A DNA stretch of 64,000 nt from Diphasiastrum complanatum (taxonomy: Eukaryota > Streptophyta > Lycopodiopsida > Lycopodiales > Lycopodiaceae), in contig MU832234.1 of assembly GCA_029204225.1 (NCBI GenBank), positions 17,402 through 81,401 on the forward strand. The letters are read 5' to 3'. Each line of letters starts with the position of its first letter. Position 1 is the stretch's first letter. This document shows positions 34,784-47,943 of this stretch, one piece after another. Below the pieces are notes generated by a model. It was not told where the DNA came from and did no database searches. It saw only the letters and a list, made by a program, of their open reading frames with translations. A program made the translations under genes and the position numbers.

Positions 34784-35645
34784 TTGGCTCATGTCCTAAA
34801 CCCTGATAAATGTCAAATATGGGTCACCCATGGGGTTGTACTCGGGCATATAATATCAAAGGACGGTATTTCTACCGACCCGTCAAAAATCAAGGTTATC
34901 GTGGACATGCCCCTACCTGCAACAGTGAAGGAAGTATATGTCTTCCTCGGCATACCAACTATTATCGCATCTTTATAATCGACTATGCCGGCAAGGCACA
35001 CCTCATTTATTTACTTGTGGTAGATCCTCGTTGGACCGAAGAACGAATTAAGGCCTTTGAGGAGTTGAAAATAGCCCTCACGACGACTCCCATACTCCGC
35101 TCGCTAGATTACACAAAAGAGTTCCTTGTGCATACTGACGCAAGTAAGTATGCCATTGGAGGTCTTCTTGCACAACCGGACGAGCATGACAAAGACTTTC
35201 CCATACGCTTCTTAAGCCGGCAACTCGTGCCTGCTAAAGTAGACTATACAACTATTGAGAGAGAAGCATTGGTGATGGTCTACACTGTACAACAACTAAG
35301 ACATTATTTATTAGGCCAGACCTTTGCTTTCTACACAGACCATCAAGCACTTCTATATATCGTTAATAAGTCCTGTAAGACGGGATGAATAGCTCGATGG
35401 CTACTGATTTTGGAGGATTTAATTTTCATGTAGTCGTTTGGAAAGGGACCCAACATTTCATGGCGGATCACCTTTCCAGACTACCAAGTGCTGAAAAAGC
35501 AACTGCACCAGTCAACGATGATCTTTCTAATGCGTGCCTTTTTCAGATCGATGCTACACCCTTATGGGCTGAGGAGATCACTCAGTTCCTCACAACAAGC
35601 CGACTAAAAGAAGGCCTGAGTACAACGGAAAAAAGAACTTTTTAA
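34784..35645 (+). pseudogene. Gypsy 2 RT thumb and RNase H
   Basis: Frames switch between VVLGHIISKDGISTDPSKIK (RT thumb), ALTTTPILRSLDY, FLVHTDASKYAIGGLL (RNase H Asp), REALVMVYTVQQLRHYL (Glu) and FYTDHQALLYIVNKSCKTG (Asp), then a stop and GTQHFMADHLSRLPS. It is closely related to the RNase H of element 1 at 29.1-29.7 kb. RT sequence before the thumb is absent; 34600-34780 holds no recognisable pol. Confidence 0.85.
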
Positions 35646-35659
35646 TAAAAGCAGCGCCC

Positions 35660-36610
35660 TTTCAGTTAATTGCAGGACAACTTTTCAAAAGGGGCGTTGA
35701 CGGCATTATTCGACGATGTGCTTATGAATCTGAGATACGACCGATAATATCTCAGGCTCATAAGGGCATTGGAGGTGGCCACTTTTCTGCTGAAGCCACA
35801 GCGAAGATTATCCTTCGAGCAGGATTGTGGTGGCCATCTTTGTTTAAGGACACGTTTGCTGTCATTAAAGCGTGTGATGTTTGTCAACGAGCAAAGAAAA
35901 ATACCAAAGTAGACTTCACGCCACTGACTCCCATTATAGAAGGCGAAGCCTTCCATAAGTGGGAGATTGACTTTGTTGGACCAATTAGTCCAGCAACAAA
36001 ACATACCCAAGCTCGGTACATCCTCATAGCCACAGATTACGCCACTAAGTGGGTGGAGGCTCGAGCAATGAAGGATGCCAACGCAAAACAGTTGCACGTT
36101 TTCTTTACGAAAACATTATTACCCATTTTGGCTGTCCCATAGAGCTTGTTAGTGATTGCGGCACACATTTTTTAAATGTTGTCGTTGATAATCTCCTACG
36201 CCATCACCTTGTCGTTCACAGAAAAAGTACATCGTACTATCCTAGGTGTAATGGCCAGGCTGAATCAACTAACAAGACGATCTGTAAAATTTTAACCAAG
36301 ATAGTTGAAACCAGTCACTCTGATTGGGAATTTTTTTTTTTCTTTCTCAGCTATCTGGGCTTACTGCACCACCCCGAAGAAAGCCACTGGGTGGATTACA
36401 CCTTTCCACTTAGTATATGGTCAAGAAGCGGTAATGCCCGTAGAATTCTTAGTACCTTCGCTAAGAGTTACGGAAACTTTTTCAACAGATCTCTGTGAAA
36501 AGGCTTCAATAGAACAACAAATCAAAACCAGGCTATTTACGTTAGCCCAGTTATGCGAGACAAGACTAATATCTTATCACGCACAAGATGTACATGGTTA
36601 CATGGAAACC
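35660..36610 (+). pseudogene. Gypsy 2 integrase
   Basis: It includes RPIISQAHKGIGGGHFSAEA, CDVCQRAKKNTKVDF, WEIDFVGPISPATKHTQARY (first Asp), ELVSDCGTHF (second Asp) and RCNGQAESTNKTI (catalytic Glu present, unlike element 1). Frame changes occur near 36085 and at the T11 run near 36331-36341. The C-terminal piece includes [20 protein letters not shown]. No LTR is recognised downstream. Confidence 0.85.
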
Positions 36611-38911
36611 ATATAACTTGCCATTAGGTATAAATAAGGTGTAAGTTTACTATAAGCACTACTAATTCTTGATGATTCATGGCAAGATATTGATTTATTG
36701 TAGGTTTCTCTAGGTTCAGACAAGGACACTAAATGACAAAGACATATTTTGCAAGCAAGATAATCTTTTTCATGTAGAAAAATATTAAAGGCTCTTGAAG
36801 CGACACATTTGTATGTGAGGAATAGTATTGTACATCATGAGATTCCAAGATCTATTATCTCATATATACATGTAGTATTTCCTAAACTTTTTTGCTGAGA
36901 TGCATTTGATATATTGGAGACTAATTCAAGTTTTTGTTTAGCTTATCATTAAGGTCGATGGTCAGTGAAAAAATATATTTTGTAATGGTATGGTTTTTAT
37001 ACAGTAATATAATTCAATGATGGAAGACTAGATTATGATTGTCTTGTTCTCTTCTTGCTTTTAGCTTTACTTCATTGTTATTGCTATAAGTTTGGGGTTT
37101 GTGGCACATGACATTTTCATAGCTAGAACTCCCCATTGCCAAAAGTTAGGATGAAACAAAATTAGATTTTATATTAACTCATTGAAAACTTGCTTTCCCT
37201 TAGTTAGCAATTTGAGGGACTAAAGAGGAAGTCTCTATGAAAAATATGCAAAATTTAGCTTGATCATTTTACAATTTGATGTACATATGTAAATCACACA
37301 TGTGTGGAGCATGTTCCCACGTGTGATTAGTAGGCCTATTTGCATTAGCTAATTCATGTCCTAGAATAACTTGTTTTACAAAGCAATGTGAAAGTAGGCA
37401 AAAGCTAGTCAAGTAGAATCATGCCATGTCCTCATGAGGTTGGGCCTCAATCTCCTCATGACTGACATAAATCAAAATGCATGATTAGGATAGACAATTA
37501 GACATCCATCTCGAGTCTTAAGAGGTGTTAATAAACGTCATGAAGTGTAAAAGTGCGAATTGGCAAGTAGTGCACCATAGGTCAAATTCATCATCACATT
37601 GACTTTTGGGGTCCAATCAAAATATGAGGTGCAAATCATGGATCCAATCATGTTTAGGGGTGACTACATGCCTTATTGAGTAGGAGCTTTAGCTAACACT
37701 ATATGGATGTGGAGTCTCATTGTACTTGTAACAATTTTGAGAGTTAATCAAGTTTTTGACTAGCACACTCTTGTACTTTCTCTCTCTATGCGAGACCTCA
37801 CTTGGTTTCTCTACCCAAGAGCAAGTGCTTGTTTGGCTCTTCCATAATGAAATTTACTTAGTTTTTTCGAGGATATTCCTGAAACTTGCTTGAATTTGGA
37901 TGATGATTGCTTTTTGTGTACAAGAGCTCTTGCCTAGATCCAAATTGTGTTAGATAGCTCTTGAAAATCTAAGTTGATCAAGAGTAGTTTGGTAGTGTGC
38001 AACCTCTCATGCATGTAGGTTGTGGATGATCTATTCAAGGTCCCCAAAACTCACTTTTTTGACATGGTACATGCTTGAAGGTAGATCATCATGAAACAAA
38101 ATCTAGATTCGTGAGTGTTCTTGGATCTCAATTGTCATCTAGCTTTAAATTGGTCAATGATAGCTATATTTGATTGATTTCTTGGATCAATAGTAAGCAT
38201 TTGTTGTGTGTATAGTGTAGGCCATGCCATGAGTTACATCCACTTTGGAAATTTGTAGCAATCACATTGTACAAATAGGAGAACGCCCTAATTCTACGTA
38301 TTAACACTTTTGATTGTTTCATTCGGATATACCTCTTCACTCCACGTTCAAGTTTACTTGCCAAATGCATGGAGACTACATCGATCTTTCTTTTGTCTTC
38401 ATCACATCCTTGCCTATTAGATTCAAACCCTAGGTTTTAAAAAAAAAAAACCACTAGGATAGGTAACTTTCTCCTAATGTAGCCAATCAGTCTCCTATTT
38501 TCATGATCTCAACCAAGGTGTGTATTACAATTGGGTAGGTGATTTCTTGAATCTTTCATGCCAAGAAGTGCTAATTTTGGGAACAACATAGACTTCGATT
38601 CATGTTGTTGTTTAGATTATGCAAGAACGAAGAATATCAAAAGCCTTTGGCAGAAAAAATATGAGTGGTACATAACTCATTTGAGTTATAGTTCCAAGAA
38701 AAGTCAATAATTAGAGACATGAGTTTTCCAAAAGTTCTTGTATGATACATGCTAGTTGCAAAAGTGATTCGTGAAGAGTGAGGTACCCTAAATTTTGAGC
38801 TAATGAGGATGATGCTTTCACACACACGACATCGATAAATATAAGCATTTAATGTCTTGGTATTATGTTTTTAGATGAGATTGAATACAAAAGCGCGCGT
38901 GCGCGTGCGCG

Positions 38912-38945
<34 letters not shown>

Positions 38946-39309
38946 TAATGTCTATTTTGTTTGATTATTTAAGCATACTAATATGTAACAACTTGGACAC
39001 CCAATATAACTAGCATCAAAACTTTAAGAAGATTATCAATGAATTAAAAAACTCAAATTACATGAATATGTGTTTGTGGCTTACGAGGCACTCCTTGTTT
39101 CTTCATAAAATTAAATCGCGAGCTTTTTATAAATGAATAAACACAATCCAAAAAGATGAAATAAATTAAACTTTTACCTTATTGTGATGAACATAAAAAG
39201 GTGAATCTTGACTGAGTCATTTTGCATAGGCCATGAATTGTAAGTGAAAATTGAAAGACTAATAATAATCATAAAAACAAACTAGTTCCTATGATTTTAA
39301 TAAAAAACC
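36611..39309. other. AT-rich non-coding DNA
   Basis: No gene is recognised. A stretch at 37040-37120 (CTTGCTTTTAGCTTTACTTC, then GTGGCACATGACA) resembles one at 47280-47350, suggesting shared LTR-type repeat sequence. Confidence 0.5.
38892..38944 (+). repeat. Alternating (GC/GT)n-(AC)n tract
   Basis: 53 bp of strict purine-pyrimidine alternation: a GCGC/GTGC part followed by (AC)n. Such tracts can adopt Z-DNA. Confidence 0.9.
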
Positions 39310-39543
39310 TCATTCACCATTGTCTTCTTCAACATCTTCTTCTTCGCCTTCTTCGTCATTTTCCTTGGACACATTATCTCTTTCTTGAACATCGTTTGTT
39401 TCATTGGGAACCTTTTGTTCTTTAGCTACCTTCATAACATCCATAAGTTCTTTTTCCTTATTCATCATCTTTGACAATTCTTCAAAGAGAGCTTTGACTT
39501 CTAGCTCTGCAACCATTGATTCCAACTCTACATCTGCAACAAC
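39310..39543 (-). CDS. GAF-like coiled-coil protein, last exon
   Basis: On the - strand the acceptor ATATACAG precedes VVADVELESMVAELEVKALF, then EELSKMMNKEKELMDVMKVA and a strongly acidic end (NDEEGEEEDVEEDNGE) with TGA. The phase is 0 and the length is 234 nt with stop. I assign it to the same gene as the five exons upstream on the - strand. All are phase 0, and its coiled-coil start follows naturally from the exon at 46155-46247. The alternative, that it is an unrelated short frame, is less likely given the splice site. Confidence 0.5.
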   Translation of the reverse strand, partial: VVADVELESMVAELEVKALFEELSKMMNKEKELMDVMKVAKEQKVPNETNDVQERDNVSKENDEEGEEEDVEEDNGE

Positions 39544-41875
39544 CTGTATATTTACAATATGTTCATGAATGATATAAAACAACAAAATTTTAGTGCAATA
39601 TAGATTGTCAAGTCTTCTAATCGACCAAGTTTTAGAAGTTATCTTGTACTAGTACATTATCATATCGTCAATGGTTTCAATATCAAAAAACTAGAATTTG
39701 ATAGATAATTTGTCTTTGTTAAGATTTTATGGACTTTGTTGACAAATAGCAAGAAACTCTGACTAAGACATGATGTAAATTTCAAGACAAATCAAGCTAT
39801 AGTTGGCATCACCATTTAAGAGTTTAATCATTTATGTTTGAGAACAAATGGGTGCTACCATTATTAGTCTTTGCTTCACATGAGCTCTTCTAAACTTTCT
39901 TGGGTCCTATTAATTTATTTCTCACATTTGGATAGATTGAAAATAGATTGTGCAATATAAGAGAGTAGAATGATGGAAATGTCTCAAAATTGCCCTATAA
40001 TGTAGAGAGCCAATTGCAATTGATAATGGATTAAGTTAGTGGAGTATTTCTTGTAACGCCACAATTATTGTACAAGTTTATTTTATCCTCTACAACTGCT
40101 ACCAAAGTGGACTTAAGGTGCTCCATATGCCAATGGTAATATTGGAAATTTTCTTCTGAGTCCAAGCTTTTGCATAGAAACATTTCATAAAAAAAAGGGA
40201 GTGCATGTGTCATTGCTATGGGACAAGGTGTTGCAATAGTACACTAGTAGTAGTATACAGTGCAAAAATGGATGCTCTTCCTAATTTAGTAGTAGATGTT
40301 TCTATGAAGATTGGCTTGAAGGTGATCAAATTTAGGATAAAGACACATCTCGATGGAGCTCTACTTAATATGAGTTTATTTGTGTTCCTTGTTGAAATTG
40401 ATTTATAATATATTATTTGATGAGCTTGGGTCAAGAAAATCAAGAACAAAACTTATAAAAAGGGAGTAGAGGAGTGAAAGTAGTTAGTTCACTAAAACTA
40501 AAGCATCAAAAGCAACATTTTGCCCAAGAATGAGATTGCAGTGTGGTTGAGTTTTAAATAGAAGTAGTACAGATTATATCAAAAAAGAAAGGGCATTTGC
40601 AATGACAACGACTTTGACTAAGGTAAGTGAAAATTTTACATAATGTAAAAGTTTGATATATGATGACAAAAGATTGTGCTTATCATTTACTTACATGAAT
40701 TGTAGATTGTGAAGGATGCAAATTTTGATCACTTAATGTTGCTTTGCTTACTAATCTTTGCAAGCATATATAAGCCAAAATATTCTAGAGTAAAAGTTAA
40801 CTTGTCATATTTACCTCACCATTCACATTTAGAATGCTTCTATAAAGAGAAGGCATATGTATGACAATAGGAAGTTTTCCTCACGTGAATAACCTAAAAG
40901 AGCAATGTAATGCCCATGATAAATTCAGATACATTTTTGTAGTAAACTTTCTAATGCTCTATAGGTGGTAATAACCATGATCCATATGTGAATGTATATG
41001 AGTGCAATAACAACGGACAACAAAAGGATATTAGTCACAACAAATGAATACAACTATAGCAAGAGGGAGCATTTGGAAAGGTATGGTTTGGCAAGCATGG
41101 TATTACATTGCTGCATGGACTTTTCTATTACAAAGGATATCTCAAGTACATGAAAAACCCTAATTCTACGGAACTTTAAAGAAAGATTAGCTACAAGGAA
41201 ACACAATTTTACATAATGGGAGAATGGAAATTGGATAATAAAATGGTCAAATAGAAAGCTATTCCATATGTGAGAGTATGGTGAGATTGAACATTAATAT
41301 TTTCAAATCATCTTGAGAGAATTTCAAAAAGATAAAAGATTTGACATCTGAACTTCTAATGTACTATGAGATAAGAATTCTCTAAGAACTTTGATAATCT
41401 TTCTATGACATTAGATACACCTTTGAAGTGAAGGTGATCCATGAAAGTTTCAAGTGGCAAGGTTCGATATATACAAATTTGAAAAAGCACTAGCATGAAG
41501 CTAATCTAAAGTTGATGATCATGTCTTGATCATGTCTAAGGTTTGGATAGCACGTAGTCTCACAAAAAAAAAAGTTTTCTATCTAGTTGGGATAGCTATC
41601 CCTAACTAAAGAAAAAAACCCTCCTATTAAGCTCTTTGCCCCACTCTACTAACCCTAGGCATTTGCTTATCCATTATATATCTATCACATGCATTTTGAA
41701 TTCGTTACCTTTTGTGATTGTGAAGTCATGAATATCAATTGTAAACGACAAAGTCAGTGACTTGTGGAGACAATTGTAAATTGTATGAAAAAATGGGTCA
41801 TAGTTGTGAGTGACAATTTTTGAAATGGCAAAGTGGTATTGGGTCTCACTTAGATCGACTCACTTCCTGAAATGT

Positions 41876-42245
41876 AGGTGTTGACTAGTCCAAGGTCACG
41901 TGTCATATGTTGATTTGGACTTATGACCTAATTCATGAGTGACATGTGGTTAGATGGTTTTAGCAACCCACATGCATATGCGCCAAGGATCTACCAAGAG
42001 GGGTATGGAGGCTTTAGGATGAGTCAGAGTTAAAGCGTGCTGATTAGTGTGAGCCTTGTGCAAACATTCTATATCTTATTCCTATGTAGCTAGGTTGGGA
42101 GGAGACTCGTAGTAGAGCTCTCATAGTTTATGGCCGATATATGTAATCCTTTTTGAGATTAATAAAAAGACAAGCTTTTGTTTTAAGTAAATCTTCCGTT
42201 TTACTTAGGGTCTTAGAGCTTGTGTGCAACCTTTGGTATAAGAGC
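41876..42245 (+). repeat. LTR-like end with a tRNA-Met-type primer site
   Basis: TGGTATAAGAGC at 42234-42245 is close to the plant initiator-Met primer-binding site (TGGTATCAGAGC) used by many copia elements. The 350 bp before it contains an AATAAAAAG signal and could be an LTR starting near 41880 (TGTTGACTAG). No coding part follows, so it may be a solo or truncated copy. Confidence 0.4.
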
Positions 42246-43086
42246 GGAATGATTTTTTGGATATGGAGGCAATTAGCCTACCGGATGTCCCTATGCCTAC
42301 TTTTTGAATGATCTACATCTTCAATTAGCATCAAAAGCCTTCAGCGCCCTACTGAAAAATGTTAAAGGTTTTCAATGCCATTTTCAAGGAAAATTTTAAA
42401 AATTTATGATCTTTCAAAATGGTAGAAGTCTTCCCTATGGTGGATCATTGGCCTATTATCTCTTATTGGGTCCAAGTGCCCCTTGTGTAGGCTTTTCTTG
42501 ATTGTTATGTGGAAATCCAGCTTTTGTGAATCTCTTGTAAATGTTTGTTACTTGTTAAATTTTTGTAACTGGCTATCCATATGAGTGTTAATCCTTCCTA
42601 TAGTTAGACCAAGTTCCTAGACCCTACTCTATTATTAATTTTGCTTAGATTTTATTGCAAGTCAAATTTATGCTAGAGGTTGCTAATTTTTAGTGTGACA
42701 AGCTTGTTGTGAGTCTGGTTCTCATTGTTATCGGTCAACTCCATCCTATTTTTCTTGGAATTTAGGGTATACTTGTTGTTATGTTGATGATTTGAATGTG
42801 CTTTGTTAAGTTTGTTTTTTTCTCAAGTTTGTCAACTATGTTTGAGTTTGGAAAGGCCAACTTTGAAGTTGAGAGACTAGATGTTGTTTGTTCAAAGGAG
42901 GATGCAACAAATGTTACACTAAAGCAAATTTTGGAGCAACTAAAGTCTAGCAAAGGGACTAGTGTTGCTGAGAAAGTTAGTGGAATTGCTTTGGAAACTA
43001 GATTTGAAACTCCCGAAGGTTGTCGAAGGAGTATTTATACAAACTATAGATGTTGTGGTGAATATGCATCATGATATGCTTGAGAA

Positions 43087-43905
43087 CTATAAGCCTAGGT
43101 CAAAAGAGTTCCAAGACAAAATTTTGGACCTGATTCTATCAAGAATCCAGTTAAAACGGTCTCTGTTAGTAAGTGAAGCTCCTGGAGGAAAACCCAAGTA
43201 TCTGAATATGGTACCGTGAGGAAGGACGTGAAGGTCTAAATCTAGCCACCAGTCAGGTGGAGCATCATGAGAGAGAACAATGATATCAGATTTCTGGTAG
43301 TTAATCAACGAGTCAGAGAAATCACATGAACGAGCAAACTTAGAAAGGAGAAGGAAAGTAGAATGGTAATGTAACTCAATAAAGCAAGCCAAATCATCAG
43401 CAAAGAGTTGCAGGCCAAGTGGAACACCCTGAAAAATGAAAAGGCGAAAGGAAGGGGAGGAGTTGAGCTTGTGAAGATGGAAAATAAGGGGTTCTGTAGC
43501 AATAACAAAGGGATAGGGGGACAAAGGGCAGCCTTGTCTGATGCCACACGAGACATAGAAAAAGAGAGAGAACACCCTAAAAGATAATGGAAGAGGAGGC
43601 AGAAGCAAAAACGGCTCTGATAATCTTAGTGATGTAGTCAGGCAGTCCAAAAGAAGTGTATCAAAAAAGTAGATAGTTCTAACTAATGCGGTCAAAGGCT
43701 TTATCAAAGTCAATCTTAAGCAGAAGGGCCGGATAATTATACCATAGGGAGGAATCAATGGTGGACTAGACATTCAGGATGTTGTCAAAAAGGGACCTAC
43801 CTTTGATAAAACTAGCCTAACTTATGGAGAGATGGGTGGGAAGTAGAGGAGCAATTCTCCTAACAATGGCCTTTGCTATGATCTTATACGAAGTGTGTTG
43901 GGTTT
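43087..43905 (-). pseudogene. LINE (non-LTR) reverse transcriptase fragment
   Basis: From 43905 down on the - strand: YKIIAKAIVRRIAPLLP, ASFIKGRSLFDNIL and KIDFDKAFDRIS (the first catalytic Asp block). After a frame change it continues CGIRQGCPLSPYPFVIATEP and LQLFADDLACFIE (catalytic FADD), ending with a C-terminal part including YLGFPPGASLTNRDRFNWIL. This is the order of plant L1-type RTs. One frameshift and three TAG stops near the start make it inactive. No endonuclease, RNase H or poly-A tail is identified. Confidence 0.9.
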
Positions 43906-46154
43906 TTCTTTCGCTGTTCTTTGGATTATTCAACTCCACTTCTACTTTCTTTAGCATCACACCTTGATCATTATAGTTTAAGATGACATCTAGCTTTAGT
44001 GTTTTAAAGTCACTTGATATACTTGCACATCCACAAGGTCATTCAATTGGCCCAATTCATGACCGTCCCTTTAAAATTAGTTAAGGCTGCACATCAATGT
44101 GTATAATTTCCCCACTCAATTCCACCTGGTCCTATCTCAAAGAAGTGGTTGCTGCACCCAATAGTAAGGTGTCATCCAACTTCTCCCATTGTTGAATTTT
44201 AACATACTGATTGCCTTCAACAACACTTCTTTCTCACATTTGACATAATCTACAAATGTATCTTTATTTTTTCATGCAACACTAATATTAGTGATGGCCA
44301 TATCTATCACAAGACCAATCTTTTTTATATCACCTACGAGTTTTAGAGAAGTATGAGACTCTCCCTAGCTTTAAACCTTTATTCCCTTCATAAACTTGCT
44401 AAAATTTTCTGGCCTCCTACCACATCACACCCAATCCACGTTGGACAATGGCCACTCTTGATTCAAAAAAGGTGTTCACGAGGACCATAATTCCGAGTGC
44501 CTTGCCTTATTGTTGTCGATTAAATTCTTGCTTTTGGATTGATATCCCTAATTACCAAAATTTGCTTGGGTGGTGTTGACGGGACTTTCCATGAGTTTGG
44601 GCCCTTGGCTTGTGATCTTTGCCTTTTCACTCTTAAATTGACAAAAGAAGATATTTGAACAATTTACTATAGATGTTTTCAAAGGTATCCTTCCATGCAA
44701 TGTTAGAGAGTATTTGTAAGAGCGTTCCTCTGTGGCAGGTCATGTGCTTTAAAAGGTTACTTTCCTAAGGTGATGAAGGTCACCTTACAACCATATGATA
44801 GCCTACTCAAGATAATAGATGGCACATGTGCTCTCAACCTTCCTTCAATAAGGGATTGCTTTGGTCTTCCACCTGTATTCTCCCAATTCTTTTAAAAAAC
44901 ATTTTCTGCTCTGTTGTAGATAATGTTTGGGGTTTAAGAGTGGATACAAAAAAGCACTTGCTACCTTTAATGGTTTCTAATAGTTAGATTGGGGATACAC
45001 TATGACATGCAAAGTCCCCATAGCTCTTGGATAACTAGTTGAAGTATTAATTAGGAAAATCTTTGTAGCTTTGGATCTTCCTCCTATAACTCCTTCCTCT
45101 TACCCACCTCAACCGATTCATCTTTTTTGTTTTCATCCACGTTCATTTGGCTTTGGTCTTGAAGGGTGTTATTGATACTTTTTTATAGTTCAGCCTACAA
45201 TTAATCATCTTTTTGAGCATTCTTGATTAACTTGTTAAACTTGCATTTTATGTTTAGGAAATGATAGGTTAGGCCTCCGAAGATGGTCCATGTTTGATCG
45301 ATAAGCTTTGCGATATTTTTATGGCAGCACATGGTTGCTTGGACACAAGTAGGTAGATACAATGGATTGGATGGTTTAAGGCATGATGTGAGTTTCCAAC
45401 TTTATCACTTTGGAGAAAGCAATAAGTTGTGAGCAAAACATATCAAAACATAAAAAAGATATATAGAGAGTATTGCAAATGCATTCACCAATACAAAATT
45501 GTAACATCTATGAATATATTGAAATATTTAAGCTCCTGTGCTAAGCTAGTCTAAGTTACTCTAAGAGTTGGGCTCTCAATTATCATTCATTGATAATGAG
45601 TTGACAAGGTCTATTTATAGCGTGAAAAGGCCTATATTTGGGCAAGGTATGGGGGCTCTAGTTAGGGCCCAAAAGTAGCTCAAATTATATCACTAAATCT
45701 ACCCAAATGACAAATTTTAATTACAATGTAAAATTGTGGTCCTTACCTTGTCTATGATATTTCGCCTCAAACTAACAATGAGTCTGAAAAGAGAAATACA
45801 TTTTGTTTTTTTAAGTGTTGGATTGAAGGGCCCCCCGTATAATGGCTCCAAAGAAAAGAGAAATAAAAAAGAAAATTGGAATGGTTCAAGAATCTTAATA
45901 AGCAATTATATGAAGTTTGAACTAAGAGATGATATCATTGTGCAATTACTCATAATTGTCAAAGAAACATTGTAAGGCATTGGAAAAATAAGTATTAACA
46001 CAAAGAGAGATACCATAGCATGAATTGATGCTTTAAACAATATAATTAAGTATGAAAATAAAAAGAGCCTCCAAGTCATCAGAAGAAAAAGTGAAGACTA
46101 TCAATCCAAGTAAAAAAGGAGAATTATTTGATGAGACATGAAATCAATTCTCAC

Positions 46155-46247
46155 CTTGCTTGCATTGTCACATCTTTCCTTCAAATTTTGATGTTTGATT
46201 CTTGCAACTGTTAAATCCTTCACTAAAACAAGCCATTGTTTTCCAAG
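46155..46247 (-). CDS. GAF-like coiled-coil protein, exon
   Basis: The acceptor TTGTTTAG and donor AAG/GTGAGAA bound 93 nt encoding LGKQWLVLVKDLTVARIKHQ and NLKERCDNASK, phase 0 at both ends. The peptide is helical and probably packs with or continues the coiled coil. It is separated from the exon at 46425-46469 by only 177 nt. Confidence 0.6.
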
Positions 46248-46424
46248 CTAAACAAGAATGACAAAATTAGGATTTTCAAAATGTTGTAAGACCATAATAA
46301 TGATCCATACAAATGTTTTTTTTTTTTTTATGTCTTTTGAATAAAGAGGGGTACAATTGGTGATTCAGATGCATATTGCTTTCATGTGTCCATGAAAATT
46401 AAGCATTCTAGAAGTAATACTTAC

Positions 46425-46469
46425 ATATCCGATAGGTGACTCGTTAACAAGCTTCTCATCTGGCAAATC
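46425..46469 (-). CDS. GAF-like coiled-coil protein, short exon
   Basis: 45 nt between the acceptor ATTTAG and donor TAT/GTAAGTAT, encoding DLPDEKLVNESPIGY, phase 0 at both ends. It was missed as an ORF because of its size. Phase 0 is favoured because the +1 reading would put a stop in the following exon. Confidence 0.55.
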
Positions 46470-46779
46470 CTAAATGACATGCAACATACATAATTTTTTG
46501 AAAATTTGACCTTTGTTTCAAGATATCACTACCAAACTTGTAAAAGGCATATAGTCAATCAAAGTTGGTATGGTGCTTCATCAATATCTTCTTAGACCAT
46601 CATTTTTCCTTCATGGGAACATGGGTTACGGATTGAAGCTAACAAATGGATTCAAATTAACAACTTTGGATCTGTAATGATGCAACAAGTTTTGGATGTG
46701 ACATCCTCAATCATAACTACTTAATCAAGGCGATCAAGCTGATTAGACAAGCATCTCTATTTTTTAGGACAAAAATGTT

Positions 46780-47350
46780 TAAGTAGGAGGAGTGCCATGT
46801 ACTTTTAGTACATCAGTGCTTATCAATGTATTAGAATATCCAGTGTAAGCTTTGTTAGGCCCAAAAGGAGCTATTAGCATTAAGAATAAGGTGGTTCCCT
46901 CTTTAGGCCATCCAAAGTACTTAAATAAGGATAATAGGCCAACAAGGGCCCAAAGTAGACTTAATAAGACTTAACAAGGGCCTTCAAGATAGTTATGTTT
47001 AGTTAAGTTAGGGGATTGTCTATAAGTAAGCAAGAGACATCATTTTACGGATCTTTTGGCTCATTCACAATTGAGAGAAGTTGGAGCTGCATCTCCTCTT
47101 CCTCCTTTGTGAATGTGAGCCTTGGGATTTCATCTTGCTAGGTCTCATGTGCCCAATACACATGATCCATGCTCTATTCAATGCTTTGTAATCATTTGTT
47201 CATTCCTATTGTGATTCATGGAGATTCTTGTGTCATTTGCTTCATTTGCTTATGCAACATGCTATCTTGAATAGTTTGTGTTTCTCTTGCTTCTAGCTTT
47301 AATTTCATTGTTATTGCTCTTAGGCTTGGGTTTGGCACATGACAAGTAAC
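46780..47350 (+). repeat. Solo-LTR-like sequence
   Basis: The end 'GGTTTGGCACATGACA' and the preceding 'CTTGCTTCTAGCTTTAATTTC' match the 37040-37130 region. The interior has TATAAGTAAG and TTTGTAATCA words. It lies within the intron between exons 47944-48015 and 46425-46469. Confidence 0.35.
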
Positions 47351-47943
47351 CATCTATATGTAGTCCTATAAAACATACTAGTCTCTATTTTAATGTGTTC
47401 AAGTATTCACCTATCTAAATTTATATCAGGTATAAATATATAGTCCATCGATAGGATATAAAGTGAGGTCAGATATGTATACAACCTACATAAACAACAA
47501 AACATATTCCAATACATTTATTATGGGGAAATTATTGCATATCTTTTTATCATTCTTTTATTCTTGCATCCTTGGATGTACGACCTTTTTTTGATACTTC
47601 AAATGAACATCATATCTATTGGTGGATTTGTGGATACTTACGTAAGGCAACTGTAAATTACCTTGAAGTCTGAAAGTCTAATATCAGATGATCTGTTATG
47701 GAAATATTTACACCCTTGATCTCATCTATAGATTAGTTTAACCCTTTGTAGTAGTGTATTCCATTTACATTTTCTTGAACTAGTGAAAGGAAAAAGAAAC
47801 TCTAGCTTTTAATCCCTTGGTGCAGTTAATGAGCAAACATGTAAAGGTTTTAATGGATCTCTATTTTTTTTTCAAAATAAAAAAACATCATAATTTTCCC
47901 ATATGGATTAGCAAAAGGAGGTGGAAAAGTTGTAAGAACTTAC

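Larger units (their letters stand above)
39544..46154 (-). other. Intron between the last two exons of the GAF-like gene
   Basis: About 6.6 kb, with a LINE fragment (43087-43905) and LTR/primer-site-like sequence (41876-42245). The interval 43906-46150 holds no recognised gene or element. The short ORFs at 40031-40449, 42762-43219 and 45717-45975 have no family resemblance. Confidence 0.45.

Noticed and set aside
47662-47725. Possible extra - strand exon of the GAF-like gene (EIKGVNISITDHLILDFQ)
   Set aside because: 64 nt with incompatible phases; including it puts a stop in the exon at 46155-46247.
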